From positions 1-25,688 of the IMG/VR virus record IMGVR_UViG_3300042905_003510: 25,688 bases of DNA; one strand, 5' to 3'. Positions 1 to 6,901 of this stretch are shown here, in pieces. This DNA is from a virus. Position numbers and translations under genes: made by a program. The notes below the pieces were generated by a model. It saw nothing but the letters and a program-made list of their open reading frames with translations. It was not told the DNA's origin and searched no databases. Positions within the stretch are counted from its first letter, which is position 1; each line of letters starts with the position of its first letter.

Positions 1-317
1 CGTTCAATGTACAAACGTTAATAGCCAAAGCTCAGGCAAAAATATGCCAGAGAACGCGACCAGGTGCAAAAAAACGCGTTTTTAGGGGGTAACGGTTCGC
101 GCTTTTGCGCCCGTTTCTTTTTATCCTCACCCTCACATATATCCCTTTCCTCGCCCTCACCTCAAAAAAAAATCTATTTTCTTACTAACTTTTTACGCCT
201 GATATTCAACCACTTAGCAAAAAAGTGATATTTTTTTTACTTTTTTTTCTTGTGATGTATTGTTTTTTCAAAAATCCTTTTTACGTTTGTATTGTTCAAC
301 AATCAAAATCAAATACC
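1..317. other. Non-coding leader region at left edge
   Basis: No convincing gene is visible here. The stretch holds a 14-bp A5-CGCG-T5 palindrome at 70-83, a weak GCGC-TTTT-GCGC hairpin near 98-110 followed by a T-rich run, and a pyrimidine-rich tract (about 110-172) with repeated CCTCACC-like words. An AT-rich segment with long T runs and a promoter follow. The region could be an upstream terminator plus the promoter of the operon, or part of a replication or control region. A GTG-started reading frame opens at 225 but runs through the promoter and is not believed. Confidence 0.6.
260..289 (+). promoter_or_regulatory. Bacteroidota-type promoter, left operon
   Basis: TTG at 260-262 and TACGTTTG at 282-289 are separated by 19 bp. 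They match the Bacteroidota vegetative promoter pattern TTG / TAnnTTTG. Transcription would begin near 295, giving a leader of about 20 nt before the ATG at 318. The promoter at 6846-6876 has the same 19-bp spacing. Confidence 0.7.
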
Positions 318-599
318 ATGAACGCACAAACAGCTTTTCTACATTTTGGCGGCTCTTTTACTAGTGCTCAGCCCTGCCCTCGTTTAACTGAAGAAACCGA
401 GGTTAAAGTTAACGCCCTCGAATGGCAAAAAAGAGGGTTGATGTACACTGCAACCGGTTACGGTCGGCGAATCCCCACCTCTTATATGGTTAAACATAAT
501 AACCGGTGGAAGCGCGTGTATTGTTGCGTATATTCCAACTCAGGTGTTTTATATATTGAAGAGAACCGCAAACCTGTAGCAACTGTAGATATTTATTAA
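318..599 (+). CDS. Conserved phage-type hypothetical protein, 93 aa
   Basis: The ATG at 318 is chosen because the promoter at 260-289 would place the transcript start near 295. The same frame is open from a GTG at 225, but that start lies upstream of the promoter and would add an implausible Phe-rich N-terminus. The C-terminal half has a run of aromatic and basic residues (GYGRRIPTSYMVK, then WKRVYCCVYSNSG) suggesting a compact beta-rich fold. Similar-looking short proteins occur in Bacteroidota mobile elements, but I know no function. The gene ends just before the first 8-nt-loop hairpin. Confidence 0.75.
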   Translation: MNAQTAFLHFGGSFTSAQPCPRLTEETEVKVNALEWQKRGLMYTATGYGRRIPTSYMVKHNNRWKRVYCCVYSNSGVLYIEENRKPVATVDIY

Positions 600-607
600 T
601 CCTTTCG

Positions 608-636
608 GCGCCGGCGTAAAATCCGGCGCTTTTAAT
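608..636 (+). terminator. GCGCCGG hairpin, copy 1
   Basis: GCGCCGG (608-614), an 8-nt loop and CCGGCGC (623-629) are followed by TTTTAAT. This is the first of five near-identical hairpins in the left operon. It lies 9 bp after the stop codon and looks like an intrinsic terminator or attenuator. Confidence 0.75.
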
Positions 637-660
637 CCTTAACCCTTAACCCTTTACACC

Positions 661-972
661 ATGTACATCATCTTAAATTTACCCAAAGGCTCCGCCTACT
701 CGCACCTTAACCGTCACACCTTTAAGGTAAAAGAAACGCTTAGCACTTTTGTAGCTGTTGACGTTGACGGCGCAACCGTTGACTTTTACCCAAAAGAGGT
801 CGTTGTGGTTGACTTTCTCAAAGAAATCCAAGCCGCATACGACGCTCAAAATTATTTTAAATTGAAATTTAGCCGTCATACGGAATATGATGGTAAAAAA
901 TTCAGATTCCTTCAAAAGTATGCCGAACTTAATGAAGTTGCGTACAGTTTAGAGTATAATTGCCCTATTTAA
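661..972 (+). CDS. Hypothetical protein, 103 aa
   Basis: I do not recognise the family. The protein is soluble, with alternating beta-type segments (FVAVDVDGATVDFYPKEVVVV) and a basic, aromatic middle around residues 58-72. The start follows a TAACCC-type repeat leader shared with its neighbours. The opposite-strand frame over the same DNA is a shadow. Confidence 0.7.
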   Translation: MYIILNLPKGSAYSHLNRHTFKVKETLSTFVAVDVDGATVDFYPKEVVVVDFLKEIQAAYDAQNYFKLKFSRHTEYDGKKFRFLQKYAELNEVAYSLEYNCPI

Positions 973-1042
973 TTGCTAAATCAATCCCAGAGGGGCGCGG
1001 CTCTGTCAACGCGCAACGTTTAACCCTTTTAACCCTTTTACC

Positions 1043-1252
1043 ATGCTTTTAATCCTTTTGTCTTTCCTTAACCGCAAAGTTCAGCAGGCGGCTTATATTC
1101 TTTCCTTTATTTGCACCCTAGGTTTTTTCCTCCAGGTACTTTATTGGGCAGTAGTTAAAAACGATTTCTTCCTGCTCTTTATGAGTTCTCTGCTTGCTTT
1201 ACTTTGTATTATTTTCGCGGCGAGTTTAGGGAGTATCCTTCGGCGCGATTGA
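1043..1252 (+). CDS. Small membrane protein, 69 aa
   Basis: This small hydrophobic protein has two or three predicted membrane-spanning segments: residues 1-8 are hydrophobic, and the clearer ones are about 17-37 and 42-64. It ends in a basic RRD tail, suggesting a cytoplasmic C-terminus. The function is unknown; small inner-membrane proteins are frequent in phage early regions. It starts after a leader with repeated TTTAACCC words. Confidence 0.7.
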   Translation: MLLILLSFLNRKVQQAAYILSFICTLGFFLQVLYWAVVKNDFFLLFMSSLLALLCIIFAASLGSILRRD

Positions 1253-1297
1253 TTAATCCGATAACTTTTGAATCATTAACCCTTAATCCTTTATATC

Positions 1298-1669
1298 ATG
1301 TTTACCAACTTTCACAAAAACATCATGGGTACCGTTTCTTTTGACTTGAAACTCCCAAAATGGCGCAAACCTCAAGACTTCATTGTTTACCCAATGAGCG
1401 AAGCGACAAAAAAAGTTTATTTACAATCTGACAAACGGTGGATTGAACTCGACCTTGAAACGGGCGCCGCCGAAATGACAAACGGCAAAGGAGGACACCC
1501 GAATTCCTGGCTTTTAATGTTGCAAAAATCCAGAGGACTGCATGAAACATTTACCGTTTCCGCTGTTGACTTGCAAGCCCTAAAAATGCACATCTTTACA
1601 ACGGCAGGCGCTTCTGTTGGTAGCTCGTTTGTGTTATCCGATAACTCTGGAGCTTTTAATATTATTTAA
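1298..1669 (+). CDS. Hypothetical protein, 123 aa
   Basis: The family is unrecognised. The protein looks soluble and beta-rich, with a Lys/Trp-rich N-terminal segment (FDLKLPKWRKPQDF) and a Gly/Ser-rich C-terminus. An internal ATG occurs at residue 10. The upstream start at 1298 is preferred because it directly follows the TTAACCC-type leader seen before neighbouring genes. A GCGCCGG hairpin follows the stop. Confidence 0.7.
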   Translation: MFTNFHKNIMGTVSFDLKLPKWRKPQDFIVYPMSEATKKVYLQSDKRWIELDLETGAAEMTNGKGGHPNSWLLMLQKSRGLHETFTVSAVDLQALKMHIFTTAGASVGSSFVLSDNSGAFNII

Positions 1670-1677
1670 TCCCTTCC

Positions 1678-1703
1678 GCGCCGGCGTCAAAACCGGCGCT
1701 CTT
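1678..1703 (+). terminator. GCGCCGG hairpin, copy 2
   Basis: GCGCCGG (1678-1684), an 8-nt loop and CCGGCGC (1693-1699) are followed by TCTT. The stem is the same as copy 1 with a different loop sequence; the upstream flank is TTCC rather than TTCG. The U-tract is weak. Confidence 0.7.
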
Positions 1704-1730
1704 AATCTTAAACCATTAAACCATTAAACC

Positions 1731-2276
1731 ATGACCAAACAAGAAACAATCATTCACAACTTCGCAAAGATTAAAGGCGGCGAAGTGTTTAAGTACGGAA
1801 AATCATCATTTGTACTCTATGAGCTATGTGCAGCCGAATGGACGCACAACACAAAAAGGCCATCCAGTCATTACCGCTTTAAGACAGAAGAGCAACGCGC
1901 CCAATGGATTGAACAACAGAAAGCATACATCGATAAGCAAACTGAGGTTGCGCAAAGATATGAGGCGCAAAGGAACAAGGACATGGAAGATATCAAAGAG
2001 GGTGCAATCCTTTACGACTCTTGGGGCTGGGAACAAACAAACATTGACTTTTACAAAGTTATTAAGCGCTCTGGAGTATCTGTGACGCTTTTACCTATTG
2101 GCTCCCATGTAGAGCAATCTGGATTCATGAGCGGCAACGCCTCGCCAGACGAATCTAATGTAGTTGGTGACCCTATTGTGCGAAGAGCGGGAAAGTTTGG
2201 GGTGCGGATTGCTTCGCATAGGGGTACATTAACCCTTTATGACGGACGGCCAAAAGGCTGTTCTTGGTACGCTTGA
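1731..2276 (+). CDS. Conserved phage-type hypothetical protein, 181 aa
   Basis: The N-terminal part (about 1-95) contains a charged helical stretch rich in Glu, Gln and Arg (about 50-85). The C-terminal part contains an aromatic segment (LYDSWGWEQTNIDFYKV, about 98-114) and a Gly-rich end. This aromatic segment is reminiscent of a protein often seen in phages and plasmids of many phyla, but no activity is known to me. Overlapping frames on both strands are shadows. The gene follows an AACCATTAA repeat leader and ends at a hairpin. Confidence 0.75.
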   Translation: MTKQETIIHNFAKIKGGEVFKYGKSSFVLYELCAAEWTHNTKRPSSHYRFKTEEQRAQWIEQQKAYIDKQTEVAQRYEAQRNKDMEDIKEGAILYDSWGWEQTNIDFYKVIKRSGVSVTLLPIGSHVEQSGFMSGNASPDESNVVGDPIVRRAGKFGVRIASHRGTLTLYDGRPKGCSWYA

Positions 2277-2285
2277 TTCCTTTCG

Positions 2286-2312
2286 GCGCCGGCCTAAAAA
2301 CCGGCGCTTTAT
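2286..2312 (+). terminator. GCGCCGG hairpin, copy 3
   Basis: GCGCCGG (2286-2292), an 8-nt loop and CCGGCGC (2301-2307) are followed by TTTATT. It is immediately upstream of the longest TTTAACCC repeat leader (2318-2354). Confidence 0.75.
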
Positions 2313-2358
2313 TCAACCTTTTAACCCTTTAATCCTTTAACCCTTTAATCCTTTACCT

Positions 2359-3609
2359 ATGAGCATTTTAATTGAAACCTACTCGGAGAAAGCCATTAAA
2401 ATCTATGGCGACACCAAACCCCTAAAAGATACGCTGCGAAGCCTAGGGGCAAAGTATAACCCCTACTTAAAGGGCGGGCCGGGCTGGATTGCTTCAGCAA
2501 AAAAGCGCGAGACCTTTGAGGCAATTATCTACTCCGCACCCACCTCCGCACCTGTTACCCTCGCAACAGTTACAATGGAAGCGCTAAGCCATGACGCGCC
2601 TAAGGTAGTGGTCCAGGAAGCGCCGGCTATACCATCAACGCCACCAACCCCGCCACGTTCTAAGCGCTCCGCAAAGTTTGGAATTAAGGACTTGTTCAGG
2701 ATTTTACCGATAAGCAAGGCGGTACACTATGCAATCCTGGAGGGTAACGTGCTAAGCTATTTCTCAAAGATAGGGCCGGTGCACTACGAAATTGACGCCA
2801 CCTTTGACAAAGTAAGCATCGACGCCTCATTTATCAAAGATAATGGCATACCGGTAAGCATAGAGGACGGCACCGCCACCTTTGAGAACGGCATGAAGGC
2901 AGGCGCAACGCCCACCGACAGCGACTTTAATATCCCAAAGGAAGGCGAGCTACTTATCACCTCCGGCGCGCTTAGCGCCTTCGACACCCTCAAAACGTTC
3001 CTAGGAAAGGATGAGCTAAGACCGGTAATGACCGGCGCGTACTTTACTAAGGGTAAGATATGCGCCACCGACGCCCACCGTTTACGCGTCCTAGAGGCAC
3101 AATTTGAGAGCGAAGGGGTGATTCTATCAAAGGCAGCGCTTGAGCTTCTTAAATACTCCCAAATCAAAGGATATGACAGGTACGCCACCTTTGAGGATAT
3201 TGGGGTTACTTTGGGAGAGCAGTGGTTAATTGATGGAAGGTATCCAGACTTTAATGCAGTTATTCCAAATCCAGATAGCGCCACCTCGACCTTGACCTTC
3301 AGCAAAAAGGCGCTTCTACCTTTGCTAGAAAATGCCCTTAAAGCTGCGCACAAAGATACAAAGCTAGTGGTATTAACCTGCGATGGCGAAGGACTGAATG
3401 TAAGCGCCTCCGACCTTGACAGAGGCACGAACTTTGCCGCCACCGCACCCGCCTCCGGAAGTATTAAGATAGGGTATAACGCTGCGCAACTTATCGACGT
3501 GCTAAAGAGTATTGAGGCGGACGAGGTTACGATTCACTACTTTGGTGAGTCTAGGCCTTCGCTCTTTAACCTTACATCTTTGTTAATGCCTGTAATGATT
3601 GAGGCGTAA
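2359..3609 (+). CDS. Sliding-clamp (Pol III beta)-like protein with N-terminal accessory domain
   Basis: The 416-aa protein has three parts. Residues 1-58 form a small domain (KAIKIYGDTKPLKDTLRSLG, then NPYLKGGPGWI) of a type I associate with Bacteroidota phage and mobile-element proteins. Residues 60-105 form a Pro/Ala/Thr-rich linker. Residues about 108-416 resemble the DNA polymerase III beta clamp: LRPVMTGAYF and ATDAHRLRVL at 220-246, IDGRYPDFNAVIP at 291-303, and a C-terminal LLMPVMIEA like the conserved clamp end. The clamp part (about 310 aa) is shorter than the usual 366 aa. It probably tethers host or phage polymerase to DNA. The window holds a second clamp-like gene at 16478. Confidence 0.85.
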   Translation: MSILIETYSEKAIKIYGDTKPLKDTLRSLGAKYNPYLKGGPGWIASAKKRETFEAIIYSAPTSAPVTLATVTMEALSHDAPKVVVQEAPAIPSTPPTPPRSKRSAKFGIKDLFRILPISKAVHYAILEGNVLSYFSKIGPVHYEIDATFDKVSIDASFIKDNGIPVSIEDGTATFENGMKAGATPTDSDFNIPKEGELLITSGALSAFDTLKTFLGKDELRPVMTGAYFTKGKICATDAHRLRVLEAQFESEGVILSKAALELLKYSQIKGYDRYATFEDIGVTLGEQWLIDGRYPDFNAVIPNPDSATSTLTFSKKALLPLLENALKAAHKDTKLVVLTCDGEGLNVSASDLDRGTNFAATAPASGSIKIGYNAAQLIDVLKSIEADEVTIHYFGESRPSLFNLTSLLMPVMIEA

Positions 3610-3623
3610 TTTAATAACCTTCG

Positions 3624-3651
3624 GCGCCGGTGAAATATCCGGCGCTCTTTT
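3624..3651 (+). terminator. GCGCCGG hairpin, copy 4
   Basis: GCGCCGG (3624-3630), an 8-nt loop and CCGGCGC (3639-3645) are followed by TCTTTTTC, the best U-tract of the five copies. It lies after the clamp-like gene. Confidence 0.8.
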
Positions 3652-3672
3652 TCAAACCTTAAATAAATAACC

Positions 3673-3876
3673 ATGAAGAACTATATTATTAAAACCTACA
3701 TCGAGCTTATCCCCACCACCGAAATAGGGCCGGACGGTATGTTTATTGAAAAACCGGTTCACAAAAAAGCCCTTTGCGACCTTGAAGGAACAATAATAAA
3801 GGACGACATTAAAACCTCTATTCCTGATGGACTTTACAGAGACCAACCCTCAATTCAAAAAATAATTAACTCTTGA
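3673..3876 (+). CDS. Hypothetical protein, 67 aa
   Basis: This short soluble protein of unknown family is rich in Ile, Lys and Pro (YIELIPTTEIGPDGMFIEKP). It starts 27 bp after the preceding hairpin and ends 4 bp before the RadC-like gene, so the two are probably co-translated. The minus-strand frame over it is a shadow. Confidence 0.6.
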   Translation: MKNYIIKTYIELIPTTEIGPDGMFIEKPVHKKALCDLEGTIIKDDIKTSIPDGLYRDQPSIQKIINS

Positions 3877-3880
3877 AACC

Positions 3881-4309
3881 ATGACACCTGAACTATCAAT
3901 TAAAAAAACTAAGACCGACTTTCCAAAGGTCAAAATAACCACGAGCAAAGCAGCAGAAGAATTTATCCGGCAGTTTTACTCCGATGATATTGGAATCTAC
4001 GAAAGCTTTTTTATCCTACTCCTAAACCGAGGGGGATATACCACCGCCTTCGCAAAGATAAGCCAAGGCGGAACGGCGGGAACGGTTGTGGACGTGAAGA
4101 TTATTGCTAAGTACATAGCGGACACGCTCGCACATGGTATTATCTTAGCACACAATCACCCCAGCGGGAACACCACACCCTCACCCCAAGATAAGCAAAT
4201 GACTGAGCGCATTAAGGACGTGGCTAAGATATTTGAAACGAACGTCCTGGACCACATCATTCTAACCGAGGAGAGTTATTACTCCTTTGCAGATAATTTT
4301 AACCTTTAA
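3881..4309 (+). CDS. radC: RadC-like JAB/MPN domain protein
   Basis: The 142-aa protein consists essentially of the RadC JAB domain. The JAMM metal-binding pattern is complete: Glu41 (ESFFILLLNR), His91 and His93 in AHNHPSGNTTPSPQD, Ser101, and Asp104 spaced 10 residues after the second His. It lacks the N-terminal helix-hairpin-helix region of full-length RadC. Short RadC forms are common in Bacteroidota mobile elements; the biochemical role is unsettled, with zinc-dependent hydrolase chemistry assumed. The ATG at 3881 closely follows the previous stop. Confidence 0.9.
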   Translation: MTPELSIKKTKTDFPKVKITTSKAAEEFIRQFYSDDIGIYESFFILLLNRGGYTTAFAKISQGGTAGTVVDVKIIAKYIADTLAHGIILAHNHPSGNTTPSPQDKQMTERIKDVAKIFETNVLDHIILTEESYYSFADNFNL

Positions 4310-4321
4310 TCCCTTAACACC

Positions 4322-4552
4322 ATGACACGAACTATTAAATTAACAGAAGAACAATTTGCTTTATTGCAACAGGCTTTAGGCATTGCAGAGCGTCAATTCT
4401 CAACCCTGCATAAGCAGATAATTGAAACGACCGTAAACGTGCGGAAGTTTACAAGGCCGGAGCAAACTAAAATAGCAAACTACTACCACGTGAAAGCCTG
4501 CGAGTTTGCAGACCTGAACATTGATTTAAGCAACCTCAACCTTGATGTATAA
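4322..4552 (+). CDS. Hypothetical helical protein, 76 aa
   Basis: A small, probably all-helical protein with an N-terminal LTEEQFALLQQALGIAERQF segment and an Asn/Leu/Asp-rich tail. The family is unrecognised. It starts 12 bp after the RadC-like gene behind a CCCTTAACACC leader and ends directly before hairpin copy 5. Confidence 0.65.
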   Translation: MTRTIKLTEEQFALLQQALGIAERQFSTLHKQIIETTVNVRKFTRPEQTKIANYYHVKACEFADLNIDLSNLNLDV

Positions 4553-4558
4553 CCTTCG

Positions 4559-4584
4559 GCGCCGGTACCCATTCCGGCGCTTTA
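4559..4584 (+). terminator. GCGCCGG hairpin, copy 5
   Basis: GCGCCGG (4559-4565), an 8-nt loop and CCGGCGC (4574-4580) are followed by TTTATTC. This is the last copy of this hairpin family in the left operon. Confidence 0.75.
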
Positions 4585-4612
4585 TTCAAACCTTAAATTA
4601 ACCCTTAACCCT

Positions 4613-4819
4613 ATGAACGAACTGCAATCACTCCAGAACGCCGCCGATAAATGCGGCCTAGTGGTACACGAATGGTATCACAACGATAGGCGGAAAAAGA
4701 TTAAACACTACTTCGCAACGAAGGACGGAATTAGCATAAGCCCCTCCCTAGGCTACGAGCAACTTAACTTTTTCCTCCTCGGATATATTAGAGCCGCCGA
4801 ACACCTGAACACCCTCTAA
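4613..4819 (+). CDS. Hypothetical protein, 68 aa
   Basis: A short protein with a basic middle (HNDRRKKIKHYF) and a C-terminal helix with aromatic residues (LGYEQLNFFLLGYIRAAEHL). No family is recognised. The start follows the characteristic TTAACCCTTAACCCT leader. A minus-strand frame across 4748-4951 is a shadow. Confidence 0.6.
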   Translation: MNELQSLQNAADKCGLVVHEWYHNDRRKKIKHYFATKDGISISPSLGYEQLNFFLLGYIRAAEHLNTL

Positions 4820-4851
4820 AATCAACCCTTTTGCAGATTTGGTAGAATAAT

Positions 4852-5463
4852 ATGATACAGCCCATGAAACCTTTACTCCTTTACTACGTGTACGCTCATA
4901 GTAGCTACCACACACACACCATTTACAAAGGCACCAACCTAAGCCAGGCAACGCTTGAATTTAACAGCGTAAACCTTGAGGACTTTTCCGATGACTTCGG
5001 AGGGTTTGCAACCCTAGAGCAGGAAGAGTACATAGGTGAACCCGCTGAGGACTTTGAGCTTTATTTTGATGACGAGGCCACCTTTAAGCCTATCGGGAAT
5101 ATTGAAGTGCTGCACAGCAGAACCATTTCCCCCGCAAATGAGCAAAGCGACACCCTCCTGATGGACGTTTCGATTTACTTCTCCGACCTTTACGGAGGTA
5201 TTAAGTACCACACCTTAGAACTGGAGGATAAATTCGTTCAGCTCCGCCTCGCCGACCATTCGGAGAACTTACTGAACATAGATAGGTATGGCTCCCACGA
5301 TTATTATTTAAGCGTAGTGATTGCAGATAAAAACTACACCTCACCTCAGCACCTTGACCGGCACTCCAACGAGAAGGAAATTTACTTTACCTCCGAGGAT
5401 TCCTTTCAACACGTAATTGAAACCATTAACCAAACCCTTAAACAATTCAATCATGAAAATTGA
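4852..5463 (+). CDS. Hypothetical acidic protein, 203 aa
   Basis: This soluble acidic protein of unknown family has a cluster of acidic residues at about 45-80 and many aromatic residues; Tyr and His are frequent. ATGs at 4852 and 4864 are both possible; neither has an obvious ribosome-binding site, and 4864 follows a CCC like several neighbouring starts. The last 11 bp overlap the next gene's start, implying translational coupling. Confidence 0.65.
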   Translation: MIQPMKPLLLYYVYAHSSYHTHTIYKGTNLSQATLEFNSVNLEDFSDDFGGFATLEQEEYIGEPAEDFELYFDDEATFKPIGNIEVLHSRTISPANEQSDTLLMDVSIYFSDLYGGIKYHTLELEDKFVQLRLADHSENLLNIDRYGSHDYYLSVVIADKNYTSPQHLDRHSNEKEIYFTSEDSFQHVIETINQTLKQFNHEN

Positions 5464-5677
5464 AATTAGCACCACCTATTTCCTGTTTGGCTTGGAAGCA
5501 GTAGAACAATACCGCTCAGGCAAACCGGTTACCACTTCAATAGGCAACGTGTACGCCTTTGTGAACGGCGTAACACCCCCCTCTAAGCTCTTGGAATCCT
5601 TTGATGGGTACCACGATTTCACCGAAATAAGCAGAGAGGATTACCACGCTCTAAAACCTTTATTCTCAAACCCTTAA
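5453..5677 (+). CDS. Hypothetical protein, 74 aa
   Basis: The ATG at 5453 overlaps the previous stop by 11 bp. The frame is open further upstream to a non-ATG codon, but that part is only the shadow of the preceding gene. The protein (MKIEISTTYFLFGLEAVEQY...) looks like a small alpha/beta protein with no recognisable motif. It ends 12 bp before a small membrane protein gene. Confidence 0.6.
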   Translation: MKIEISTTYFLFGLEAVEQYRSGKPVTTSIGNVYAFVNGVTPPSKLLESFDGYHDFTEISREDYHALKPLFSNP

Positions 5678-5689
5678 CACGTTTAGTAG

Positions 5690-5875
5690 ATGAATATGAT
5701 ACTGGCACTCTTATTACTCCTTTGGATTATCGCTTTTATTATTGTTTTATACCTATTGGTAAACGATAAACCTTCCCTTACCTTTACCAAGAATCAAATA
5801 AAGGTAGCGCGGGAAAGATATAAGCGCCGAAGGGAAAATACTGAGAACTTTGTTAACCATTACTTTGAACTATGA
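5690..5875 (+). CDS. Single-pass membrane protein, 61 aa
   Basis: Residues about 3-24 form one hydrophobic membrane segment (ILALLLLLWIIAFIIVLYLL). It is followed by a soluble, strongly basic tail (VARERYKRRRENTENF) expected in the cytoplasm. ATGs at 5690 and 5696 are both possible. The stop overlaps another ATG (ATGA at 5872). Function unknown. Confidence 0.6.
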   Translation: MNMILALLLLLWIIAFIIVLYLLVNDKPSLTFTKNQIKVARERYKRRRENTENFVNHYFEL

Positions 5876-6171
5876 TAAAGATACAATCAACCGTAAACGC
5901 TAACCCCGCAAAGGACTTCAACGACTTTGCTTCAAATCTGTTAAACAATGAACTTACCACACAGAACCTTAATTCACTTCGAGGAGGACTCGAAGCAAGC
6001 AACTTACAGAATAATCTTCGCCGGCTCCGGCCCGGACAGCAACCTCTTCTTGATACGACTCCTCGCATCGAGGGGGATTGTGAGGAGTGGCCAGGATTGG
6101 ATACTGCCAGACGATACCACCACGGACTTAATCGACCTGCAAGCGGGGAAGATACATTTACCAACCCTTAA
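5872..6171 (+). CDS. Possible overlapping ORF, 99 aa (dual-coding candidate)
   Basis: This frame starts with an ATGA overlap on the preceding stop, the usual start arrangement here. Its first 25 codons (5872-5947) are not covered by any other gene. The rest overlaps the 5948-6319 gene in another frame. Its later residues are Arg/Pro/Gly-rich and could be a by-product of that gene. It may be a real short gene, a leader for the next one, or the N-terminal part of a frameshift product. Confidence 0.35.
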   Translation: MIKIQSTVNANPAKDFNDFASNLLNNELTTQNLNSLRGGLEASNLQNNLRRLRPGQQPLLDTTPRIEGDCEEWPGLDTARRYHHGLNRPASGEDTFTNP

Positions 6172-6319
6172 CGTTAACAGGTATGCGCGTAAAGATGTTC
6201 GGCAAATGGGCTTCGGGCCTGATGCGTTTAAGGCCTTTCTGGAAGGCAAAGATGTTTATCTTAGGATTAATAAAACGTCCGGCGAGTCTGCTGTTATTAT
6301 TAGCTCTCGTCCTGCTTAA
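5948..6319 (+). CDS. Hypothetical protein, 123 aa
   Basis: This frame gives the more protein-like product of the overlapping set: a mixed alpha/beta chain with hydrophobic strands (YRIIFAG, DWILPDD, VYLRIN) and a helix (DAFKAFLEG). Codon use matches the neighbouring genes. The family is unrecognised. It overlaps the 5872 frame by 224 bp, and another hydrophobic ORF overlaps its 3' end. Confidence 0.65.
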   Translation: MNLPHRTLIHFEEDSKQATYRIIFAGSGPDSNLFLIRLLASRGIVRSGQDWILPDDTTTDLIDLQAGKIHLPTLNVNRYARKDVRQMGFGPDAFKAFLEGKDVYLRINKTSGESAVIISSRPA

Positions 6320-6413
6320 AGTTTACATTGTAGCAATTATATTACTATGGCCGATACTAGCAACGATAGAAGCCGAGGATGGCGACAGAATAAACTCGAT
6401 AAACAGCCTCTAA
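6252..6413 (+). CDS. Possible small membrane protein, 53 aa
   Basis: In the third forward frame a strongly hydrophobic peptide (residues about 11-37, rich in Leu, Val, Ile) bridges the gap between the 5948-6319 gene and the HTH gene starting at 6347, overlapping both. The frame is open upstream to an ATG at 6183; 6252 is chosen because it gives a compact single-pass or hairpin membrane protein. Out-of-frame small membrane genes like this are known in phages, but here chance cannot be excluded. Confidence 0.35.
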   Translation: MFILGLIKRPASLLLLLALVLLKVYIVAIILLWPILATIEAEDGDRINSINSL

Positions 6414-6769
6414 AGTTCAACGCCTTGATAAGCGCGGAAGCACACCTCCAGTTCTTGGAGAATAACATTCGCATTATCATGCTCGCTAAGGGCTTAACTC
6501 CTGACCTGCTTACTAGACACCTTCGGCGCCATAAGATAGGCGCAAATAGGTACGTCCTAAAGCCAAGAAAAGGATATTACCCAAGGATTGAACTCGCAGA
6601 GCTTATAGTTATTGCTTGGTACCTGAAAGTACCCCTCGCTGACCTCATGTTTAAGGACTTGACTAAAGGCATAGAGGATTCGATAGCGCTTACCAAGAAA
6701 ATAAACTCTAAGAAAACTGCGGATAAGATGCTGAGAAACAATAAGTTAAGTACAAAAGACACTTATTAG
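6347..6769 (+). CDS. Phage HTH (Xre-like) DNA-binding protein, 140 aa
   Basis: Residues about 33-105 look like a Cro/C1-type helix-turn-helix domain. A helix (LQFLENNIRIIMLAKGLTPD) and a putative recognition region (LLTRHLRRHKIG) are followed by helices (ELAELIVIAWYLKVPLADL) resembling the end of Xre domains. N- and C-terminal tails are basic. It is the last gene before a strong terminator and lies just upstream of the promoter of the next operon, so it may regulate that promoter. Confidence 0.6.
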   Translation: MADTSNDRSRGWRQNKLDKQPLKFNALISAEAHLQFLENNIRIIMLAKGLTPDLLTRHLRRHKIGANRYVLKPRKGYYPRIELAELIVIAWYLKVPLADLMFKDLTKGIEDSIALTKKINSKKTADKMLRNNKLSTKDTY

Positions 6770-6802
6770 AGTGTTAAGGTCAATACTAAATAAGGGTTAG
6801 TT

Positions 6803-6840
6803 AATTATCCGCCTTGAAACATAGGCGGGTAATTTTCTTA
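6803..6840 (+). terminator. Strong intrinsic terminator after left operon
   Basis: A 12-bp stem (6803-6814 with 6823-6834, one G-T wobble, core CCGCCT/AGGCGG) encloses an 8-nt loop and is followed by TTCTTA. It separates the left operon from the promoter at 6846. Confidence 0.85.
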
Positions 6841-6845
6841 AACTA

Positions 6846-6876
6846 TTTGGTAATTGACAAAAAATAAATACCTTTG
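6846..6876 (+). promoter_or_regulatory. Bacteroidota-type promoter, central operon
   Basis: TTTG at 6846-6849 and TACCTTTG at 6869-6876 are separated by 19 bp, a perfect TAnnTTTG match. The predicted start near 6883 gives a leader of about 20 nt. It lies directly after a terminator, so it probably drives the long operon from 6902 onward. Confidence 0.8.
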
Positions 6877-6901
6877 ATTCAAACCTTTAATTTTTACACA
6901 A

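Noticed and set aside
70-83. A5-CGCG-T5 palindrome as an intrinsic terminator
   Set aside because: It has no loop; it can form only a very short hairpin, so it is listed only as a palindrome.
225-317. Upstream GTG extension of the first gene
   Set aside because: It runs through the promoter at 260-289 and adds a Phe-rich stretch; ATG 318 fits the predicted transcript start.
2784-3443. 219-codon minus-strand frame
   Set aside because: It is antisense to the clamp-like gene, whose plus-strand frame has clear clamp motifs; the Ser-rich product is a typical shadow.
636-4612. CRISPR or telomere-like array from the TAACCC repeats
   Set aside because: The units are short, irregular and always directly before start codons, without spacers.
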